From an uncultured Alphaproteobacteria bacterium (lineage in GTDB: Bacteria; Pseudomonadota; Alphaproteobacteria; Rs-D84), in contig CAMOFE010000006.1 in assembly GCA_946613195.1 (NCBI GenBank), forward strand, positions 1-35,834: a DNA stretch of 35,834 nucleotides. The letters are read 5' to 3'. Each line of letters begins with the position of its first letter. The first letter of the stretch is position 1. A program made the position numbers and the translations under genes. Below are positions 30,001 to 35,834 of this stretch, one piece after another. The notes below the pieces were generated by a model that saw only the letters and a program-made list of their open reading frames with translations, ran no database searches and was not told the origin of the DNA.

Positions 30001-30121
30001 GATGTCCCAACTTGGTTGCGTTCAGACTTTTATGAAAAGTATCATTTTCCCGCCAAAACGCGATTATTTCATGTTCCAGTGCTGTAAAGTCTGCGCGTGG
30101 TTCTGTTTTTGGGTATGCCAT
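27080..30121 (-). CDS. ileS: Isoleucyl-tRNA synthetase, eukaryotic-like (type 2)
   Basis: [78 protein letters not shown] AGGAG. Confidence 0.95.
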   Translation of the reverse strand: [1013 protein letters not shown]

Positions 30122-30149
30122 ACTGTATTTCTCCTATTTTTAAGTTATT

Positions 30150-30176
30150 AAATAAAAACGGGCGCGATATGCGCCC
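30150..30176 (-). terminator. Leader terminator (candidate attenuator) upstream of ileS
   Basis: Minus strand GGGCGC-ATATC-GCGCCC-GTTTTTATTT, between leader ORF and ileS SD. Confidence 0.75.
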
Positions 30177-30202
30177 CAGCGACCGCCAAAGCGCAGCCCG
30201 GG

Positions 30203-30235
30203 TTATTTAATAATAATTATTGTTACCTGTTTCAT
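30203..30235 (-). CDS. Candidate ileS leader peptide MKQVTIIIIK
   Basis: Minus strand ATG AAA CAG GTA ACA ATA ATT ATT ATT AAA TAA; four consecutive Ile codons directly before the attenuator. Confidence 0.7.
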   Translation of the reverse strand: MKQVTIIIIK

Positions 30236-30245
30236 TACATTGGGC

Positions 30246-30274
30246 ATTTTATACAGTATTTATTACAAAATCAA
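30246..30274 (-). promoter_or_regulatory. Candidate sigma70-like promoter for ileS leader
   Basis: Minus strand TTGATT - 17 nt - TAAAAT; predicted start about 5 nt before the leader ATG. Confidence 0.5.
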
Positions 30275-30275
30275 C

Positions 30276-30301
30276 AAAAAATCGCCCTGTGGGCGATTTT
30301 T
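30276..30301. terminator. Bidirectional intrinsic terminator
   Basis: AAAAATCGCCC-TGT-GGGCGATTTTT. Confidence 0.75.
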
Positions 30302-30427
30302 AGAGCAAAGAGCACAGATAAAACAGAGCACAAATATTGTGTGCGTATTATGCGCACAATATTAAATTGATGCGGGCATACGCCCGCATTCATTATTTGT
30401 TATCTGTGCTCTTTGCTCTGTGCTCTA
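30302..30427. repeat. Heptamer-rich inverted repeat flanking two palindromes
   Basis: AGAGCAAAGAGCACAGATAA at 30302-30321 and its exact reverse complement at 30400-30419; inner AATATTGTG...CACAATATT and ATGCGGGC-ATAC-GCCCGCAT. Confidence 0.7.
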
Positions 30428-30540
30428 ATAAATGTCCCGCCGGCGATTACTCGCGCGGCGGGCTGCTCCCTTCCTTCCGATAAACGGAAACTGATATATG
30501 CCCGGAATACCGCAACTGGGCGGCAATACACATGTCGGCG

Positions 30541-30876
30541 TTATGCCGCCATACGGGCAGACGAATCCGCATCACGCGAATTTGCGTCCATAATCTTTTT
30601 CGCTTCGGCAAAAACCATTTCTTTGACACGCAATGCCAACGCGCGTGTTTCTAAACTTTCTGCGGCGACATCAAAATTATCTGTACGAATTTGCAGGGAT
30701 ACATATGCACCAACCAATGATGGGCGGGATAAATCTTCTATTGAACGGGGGGCATTATTTTTACCAATTCCCAATTCATCACTAAGTGATATAATTTGCC
30801 GATCGCTGTTGACCCAAACCGTTGTTGTTAAGACTTGGTTCAATGCAATCATTATTTCTTTGATGTTTTTTGACAT
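30541..30876 (-). CDS. Small protein of unknown function (111 aa)
   Basis: MSKNIKEIMIALNQVLTTTVWVNSDRQ...; strong SD AAAGGAGGGG upstream. Confidence 0.65.
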   Translation of the reverse strand: MSKNIKEIMIALNQVLTTTVWVNSDRQIISLSDELGIGKNNAPRSIEDLSRPSLVGAYVSLQIRTDNFDVAAESLETRALALRVKEMVFAEAKKIMDANSRDADSSARMAA

Positions 30877-30920
30877 GTGTGTACCCCTCCTTTCATGGGT
30901 TTTGTAAAAATTTCCGCAGA

Positions 30921-30949
30921 TTTTGTAAATACACGATGTATTTACAAAA
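30921..30949. repeat. Perfect 13-bp inverted repeat with 3-nt spacer
   Basis: TTTTGTAAATACA-CGA-TGTATTTACAAAA. Confidence 0.85.
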
Positions 30950-31191
30950 AGCCGTTTTAATTTTTATTTTCCTGTTTGTTTTTGGCGGAATTCCGGTTTT
31001 TCATCGGTTTTCCGGGCTTTTTTTGTCTTTTTCCCTTGTCTATACACATATGATAAAATAAAACCGATTCGCAGGTCAAGAAAAAAATATATGTTTGTAT
31101 GATAAAATATATATAATTATAATAAAAAACTTTCAGATAAAATTTAATTAATCAATTTATTCATCATATTTTATTCACAAATCAATTTACA

Positions 31192-31213
31192 AAAAACACC
31201 TCATAATGAGGTG
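31192..31213 (-). terminator. Intrinsic terminator of the 880-aa protein gene
   Basis: Minus strand CACCTCA-TTA-TGAGGTG-TTTTTT. Confidence 0.75.
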
Positions 31214-31234
31214 CTTTTATTAATCAATTAATTA

Positions 31235-33877
31235 TTATTGTACACACTGACACCCCAAGTTAGTTGTTGCATTACAAGTATCAGAACGGGTTGCACAACA
31301 ATAACCACCACCAGTCGCTGACGCAGTAATTTGACCATCTGGACAAGGACTGCATACACGTACACCATTTACCTCGTCATTGATTGGCAATTGTGTAGAA
31401 CCACAATCTGTTTGACAAGTGATAGAACCCGTCCCTGTAGCACTTTGCGTTCCTGACCCTGCTACAGTATAAGTTGGGGCATAAAAGATATAATTTTGTG
31501 GCTGTATACACGCACATCTACCTTTTGAATCATTCCAGTACACAGTACTACTGTCACCATTTCTTGCGCACAACAAACGTTCTGCAGTTAACAATGTGCC
31601 CAACGCAGAATCCAGCCACGCATACACAGTTTCGGTTTCCGTTGACGGTGTCGTCACACTTTTGCACGATTGTATAGTTGTCATACATGCACGTATCGCT
31701 ATATTTGACGGATTAGATGCTTCTAACAAACTATATGATGATGCAGAATTTGCAAAATTGTATGTATTTTGCGATAAACATGACGATACATCGGACACAC
31801 ACGATTCCGCATAATTAGCCAGAACCTCATCTTGTTTTGCCTTAATCTGAATTATTGCGCGTTCCAAGAATTGACGAACAACGTCATTATCCGCCTTGTA
31901 CGCGCGTTTACTACCTGTACCAGAATAACTGTAATTCTGACACTTTGACAATACAGATGAACACATACCAATTGCACGATTATCTTTATCTATATAACCG
32001 ATCTTTGATTGCAAGTACTTGGTCATAGTACCATCTGTCGCTTTAATTGAACCGCCAGCCGAAGATATAGTAGCATCAATATATTCTGCCAACTTACCAT
32101 CTAATGACCAAGCATTTTTAACGGAAGAATAATCCCAAGTAGAATACAAACTCTTACCCCAGTACAACTTATCTTCACCCAAAACTTCGGTCATTTGGAA
32201 ATCAGAATAGTTGCCCGTACGTAAATTGCTTAAACGCACAACCGCCCGACCAGAACCATTTGGATTACAATAATAAGAACCATTGCTTGTTGTGCAACTT
32301 GTACCTTCATCACTTGCACCACTAGAACTATACTCTCCACCTGCGATACCAGGTCTGCTGCCCTTTACGACTTCGCCGTTAACGATATATTTACCGGATG
32401 GATCCAAGCAGTATTCATAGTCTGTACCGCATACATAATCATCCTGCATACATGCATCCAATGCATTTATACAACCCCGCAGGTCATATGAATTCTTGTT
32501 CTGTGCGACCAGCAAACGCGCCTTTTGCAAAACTGTTTTTGCATTACGCACCGTGGACAACATTTGGTCATTTGCATCAGTCAACGCACGTTCATATTGG
32601 ATACACTGTTTATCAATTTCCATATCATACGCATTGATAATAACAGCGGTATCAACACCTTGGTTTTGGCAACTGTTTAACACTGCAGATTTGCAACGTG
32701 CGGCGGCTGTTTTATACAGTGTTTCACCACGTTGATTAGAAATACCTTCTACGCGTTGATTTTGTGTACCAAACAGCGAGAACAAATCAAATCCATCTGC
32801 ACTGAAATTAAAGTTCAACAAACCAGATAAATCAAAGGACAAATCACTGGTTGTTGTATCTGATACACTGGCAGTACCAGATTTAACTGCAACAATCATA
32901 TTTTTAATTCTGTCCAAATCGCCTTTTAATTTAGAACTGTCGGTTGTGGACGACATTTTTAATTCAGCTTCGGTTTCTGTAAACAGAGTTTCTATATCTG
33001 TTGCAGATAATCCGATATATTGAATCTGGTATGCGACATCCTGTAATGCCTCGGTCGCCTCTTTTAATGCTGCCTCGGTCTTTTCATAGTTCTTGACATT
33101 TTTGGAACATGTGCAACGTCCCTGGTTATCATCCAACACATTACAGAAATTATCCATACATTCCATATACTGTGCCTTGCAATAATCGGACAGTTCTGCC
33201 AATTCATTCATATTCGCAGTTACTTCGGCCGCTGTTAATGTCGGTGTTGTAACAGCCGTTGCAGATGCCACACGAATCGTTGGCACACGTGATGCCACAC
33301 CAGTATTTGTGCGCAAACCCGCACGCGATGCAGACGACGTTGCATTATATAGCGTCTGACCACTGGTCCGCAAAACAGTTACATTTGGCGACGAAGAAGA
33401 ACCCGTGGCAGACATACTGATACGCGCAGCAGTGCCCGCCGTACCATTTACACCAACACGGGCGCGAGTTGATTCACCCGAACGCATTGCGTCACCACGC
33501 GCCGTAACAGTGCTGGATGCACTATCCGCAACCGCCGCACGCGTTGTTGCGCTTCGGTCGTTTGTCGTTGTACGTGCAGTTGTCGCACGCGACGAAACGC
33601 CACGCGCACTGGCCGCACGACGCGAATTAACTGTGTTATGGGAAGTTGCCGCAGGAACAACGCGCGAAATATTACGCGCAGACGAAACCTTTTGAGATGT
33701 TTTCGCACCCATCATTTCATTTTTTTCTGAAGATTTTTCATCACCGGACGCAACCGTCGTCGCATCTTCGGCATCAGAATATTCAATCACATCAGTGTCG
33801 TAATAAATCGGCGCAACCTCTGCAAATGCAGGCAAAACCAATAATCCACTGATAACGGCAATAAGTCTTTTTGTCAT
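31235..33877 (-). CDS. Large secreted protein of unknown function, Cys-rich with low-complexity N-terminal region
   Basis: Signal peptide MTKRLIAVISGLLVLPAFA; Ala/Ser/Thr/Arg-rich residues approx. 60-215; Cys clusters (CKAQYMECMDNFC, CTCSK; C-terminal CSPCPDGQ...CQCVQ). Confidence 0.75.
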   Translation of the reverse strand: MTKRLIAVISGLLVLPAFAEVAPIYYDTDVIEYSDAEDATTVASGDEKSSEKNEMMGAKTSQKVSSARNISRVVPAATSHNTVNSRRAASARGVSSRATTARTTTNDRSATTRAAVADSASSTVTARGDAMRSGESTRARVGVNGTAGTAARISMSATGSSSSPNVTVLRTSGQTLYNATSSASRAGLRTNTGVASRVPTIRVASATAVTTPTLTAAEVTANMNELAELSDYCKAQYMECMDNFCNVLDDNQGRCTCSKNVKNYEKTEAALKEATEALQDVAYQIQYIGLSATDIETLFTETEAELKMSSTTDSSKLKGDLDRIKNMIVAVKSGTASVSDTTTSDLSFDLSGLLNFNFSADGFDLFSLFGTQNQRVEGISNQRGETLYKTAAARCKSAVLNSCQNQGVDTAVIINAYDMEIDKQCIQYERALTDANDQMLSTVRNAKTVLQKARLLVAQNKNSYDLRGCINALDACMQDDYVCGTDYEYCLDPSGKYIVNGEVVKGSRPGIAGGEYSSSGASDEGTSCTTSNGSYYCNPNGSGRAVVRLSNLRTGNYSDFQMTEVLGEDKLYWGKSLYSTWDYSSVKNAWSLDGKLAEYIDATISSAGGSIKATDGTMTKYLQSKIGYIDKDNRAIGMCSSVLSKCQNYSYSGTGSKRAYKADNDVVRQFLERAIIQIKAKQDEVLANYAESCVSDVSSCLSQNTYNFANSASSYSLLEASNPSNIAIRACMTTIQSCKSVTTPSTETETVYAWLDSALGTLLTAERLLCARNGDSSTVYWNDSKGRCACIQPQNYIFYAPTYTVAGSGTQSATGTGSITCQTDCGSTQLPINDEVNGVRVCSPCPDGQITASATGGGYCCATRSDTCNATTNLGCQCVQ

Positions 33878-34072
33878 AGAACTTCCCCTCTTGTTGTTTC
33901 TAATTTTATCACATATCGCAATCTTTTACAAATAAAAAATGCAATATTATTGTGATTTTTGACACCTTCCCTAAATTGCTGATGTAATAATACAAAATAT
34001 TACACAAGTAACGCAATAGAAAAATTCATCTTTTTAGATTGTACAACAAAAAAAATTTCTTATAATCATCAT

Positions 34073-35656
34073 ATGATTAGTTTGCACAAGATTTCTGATT
34101 TTATTTTTTCGTTGCCATTGCCGGGCTATACCGTGGTTCCAACCAGTACACGTGATGCGCGTCTGAAAAATTATAAAGCAAAAATCACATATAAAGATTT
34201 TGATTATAATCCGATGACAACACCCGTGGCAAAATGCTATGCCGACAAACTGAAAAAGAAAGATACCAGTGGCGCAACATTAATAGAAGATGGATTGGCG
34301 GCATTTATTATGCGGGCCGCATTTGCACGTATGGCAACCAAAACTATTGATTTGCAAACTTATATTTACAGCAACGATTTGTCTTCGCGCGTATTAATCG
34401 CAGAACTGAAAAACGCCGCCGATAGGGGTGTACGTGTACGAATATTACTGGATGACCACGGAACAAATTCTGATATCGCAGATGTTTTGTTGCTGAACCA
34501 ACACCCAAATATAGAGGTAAAAGTTTTTAATACTGTCGCAAATCGCGCAAAAATATTTTATTACCCACAATTCTTGCTGGATTTCAACAGATTAAATTCG
34601 CGAATGCATAACAAACTGTTTATCGTGGACAATATTGCATACATAACTGGCGGTCGCAATGTCGGCAGTAATTATTTTTATCCAGAAACAACTTCTAATT
34701 TTTCTGACACTGATGTTTTGTTTATTGGAGATATGACAAAATATGCCACAAAAAGTTTTAATGACTATTGGATGCATCATCTGTCTGTACCTGCATCGGT
34801 GTTCCCCAAGGCGGGGTCTGCCAAGGCAGCACGCAGGCTGGAACAAAAAATACGGAATATAAATGTACAAACCGCACGCGCATTAAAAAAATACAACGCG
34901 ATTATATCAATGGTGCAAAACGAATATAAGACAAAGCAATTTGATTTTTCATGGGGTCGTGGAAAATTCTTGGCTGATTCACCAGACAAGGTTGAAATGA
35001 CAATGCACGACAAAGAAAACTATCGTGGTGATATCGTACGCGCGCTGGTGCAATTATGGCGCAACACTAAAAAATCAGTTTATATGTCGGCGGCATACTT
35101 TGTACCCGGGCGCGGTTGGCTGGAATCACTGGCGCGTCGTGAAAAAGCAGGTCTGCATACAACGATTGTTACAAATTCATTGTCATCTACGAATGCACCA
35201 ACAGTTTATGCCAAGTGGGAAAAATATAGACGCGAATTGATAAAAGCCGGCGTGGATGTATATGAATTTATGGCATCTGCGGAAAATATGCGCGGACAAC
35301 TGCAACCACGCGAACCGAAAAAAACTGTTTTTTCCGTACTGCACAGCAAAACCATCGTTTTTGACGACAAAATTTCTTGGATTGGCAGTTTCAATCTGGA
35401 CCCGCGCAGCGGATGTTTTAATACAGAAAATGTCGCTATTTTTGAAAGCGAACAATTTGCCACAAAACTGCGCGGTATGATTATGGAAGATGCGCGAACT
35501 TCGTGGCGTCTGGGACTGGACCGGTTTGGAATTGTTTGGCGTGGCAAACGTCCGAACGATATAAAAACGCGCACATACAGGTACAGCCCCAATACAACCA
35601 TACTGCGCAGATTATGGAAAGAAATCACAAAAATGGTGCCTGAAAAATATGTATAA
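34073..35656 (+). CDS. Phospholipase D / cardiolipin synthase family protein
   Basis: Two HKD motifs: MHNKLFIVDNIAYITGGRNVG and LHSKTIVFDDKISWIGSFNLDPRS. Confidence 0.88.
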   Translation: MISLHKISDFIFSLPLPGYTVVPTSTRDARLKNYKAKITYKDFDYNPMTTPVAKCYADKLKKKDTSGATLIEDGLAAFIMRAAFARMATKTIDLQTYIYSNDLSSRVLIAELKNAADRGVRVRILLDDHGTNSDIADVLLLNQHPNIEVKVFNTVANRAKIFYYPQFLLDFNRLNSRMHNKLFIVDNIAYITGGRNVGSNYFYPETTSNFSDTDVLFIGDMTKYATKSFNDYWMHHLSVPASVFPKAGSAKAARRLEQKIRNINVQTARALKKYNAIISMVQNEYKTKQFDFSWGRGKFLADSPDKVEMTMHDKENYRGDIVRALVQLWRNTKKSVYMSAAYFVPGRGWLESLARREKAGLHTTIVTNSLSSTNAPTVYAKWEKYRRELIKAGVDVYEFMASAENMRGQLQPREPKKTVFSVLHSKTIVFDDKISWIGSFNLDPRSGCFNTENVAIFESEQFATKLRGMIMEDARTSWRLGLDRFGIVWRGKRPNDIKTRTYRYSPNTTILRRLWKEITKMVPEKYV

Positions 35657-35834
35657 AATACAGATTAAAAAATTTTTATTGGCCGCATGTATGCTGATTA
35701 TCGGCGGATGCGCATATTTGTGTTCTGTACCACGTGTATATTACACCGATGACACGACACAAAATGGTGTTGCCCGTGCTTTTGACGCACTGAAATGGGA
35801 ACCAAATGGTATGGTTGCTGTAACAATCAATGAT
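35649..35834 (+). CDS. Putative lipoprotein, 3' end beyond window
   Basis: Own translation MYKIQIKKFLLAACMLIIGGCAYLCSVPRVYYTDDTTQNGVARAFDALKWEPNGMVAVTIND; lipobox-like IIGGC; overlaps the PLD stop. Confidence 0.65.
   Translation, partial: MYKIQIKKFLLAACMLIIGGCAYLCSVPRVYYTDDTTQNGVARAFDALKWEPNGMVAVTIND

Noticed and set aside
30302-30427. CRISPR array
   Set aside because: Repeat units are 7 nt, contiguous or inverted, without regular spacers; no cas genes.
30440-30540. Calling this a confirmed SRP RNA
   Set aside because: The apical tetraloop and symmetric loop do not match the canonical core; kept only as a hypothesis.
30413-30907. Plus-strand 164-aa ORF
   Set aside because: Antisense to the 111-aa ORF, which has a strong SD; begins inside repeat sequence and has no recognisable features.
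31040-31190. Origin or phage attachment site in the AT-rich intergenic stretch
   Set aside because: Only AT-richness seen; no DnaA-box cluster, integrase or att duplication.

Overview
Low-GC Gram-negative window. LpxI, an OlsB/OlsA pair, IhfA and CvpA suggest an uncultured, possibly host-associated alphaproteobacterium (inference). Housekeeping and envelope genes dominate: U32 peptidase (partial), LpxI, RlmD/TrmA-like methyltransferase, CvpA, L-lactate dehydrogenase, Pta/Ptb-like protein, ProRS, OlsA/OlsB, MltB-like transglycosylase, HemW, M13 peptidase, SLAM-like protein, IhfA, Nth, IleRS, PLD-family enzyme, and several lineage-specific secreted or beta-barrel proteins. Two tRNAs (Thr-TGT, Arg-CCT) and many intrinsic terminators are present. 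No CRISPR array, transposase or prophage was seen. The strongest find is upstream of ileS: a 10-codon leader ORF (MKQVTIIIIK*, four consecutive Ile codons) just before a GC hairpin with a U-tract and a competing antiterminator pairing. This is a candidate ribosome-mediated attenuator of isoleucyl-tRNA synthetase. Other points of interest: a SLAM-like gene split by one in-frame TGA, degenerate heptanucleotide tandem repeats (one encoding a signal peptide), a trypsin-like/phage-lysozyme-like fusion, and a GC-rich hairpin element with an SRP-like motif.
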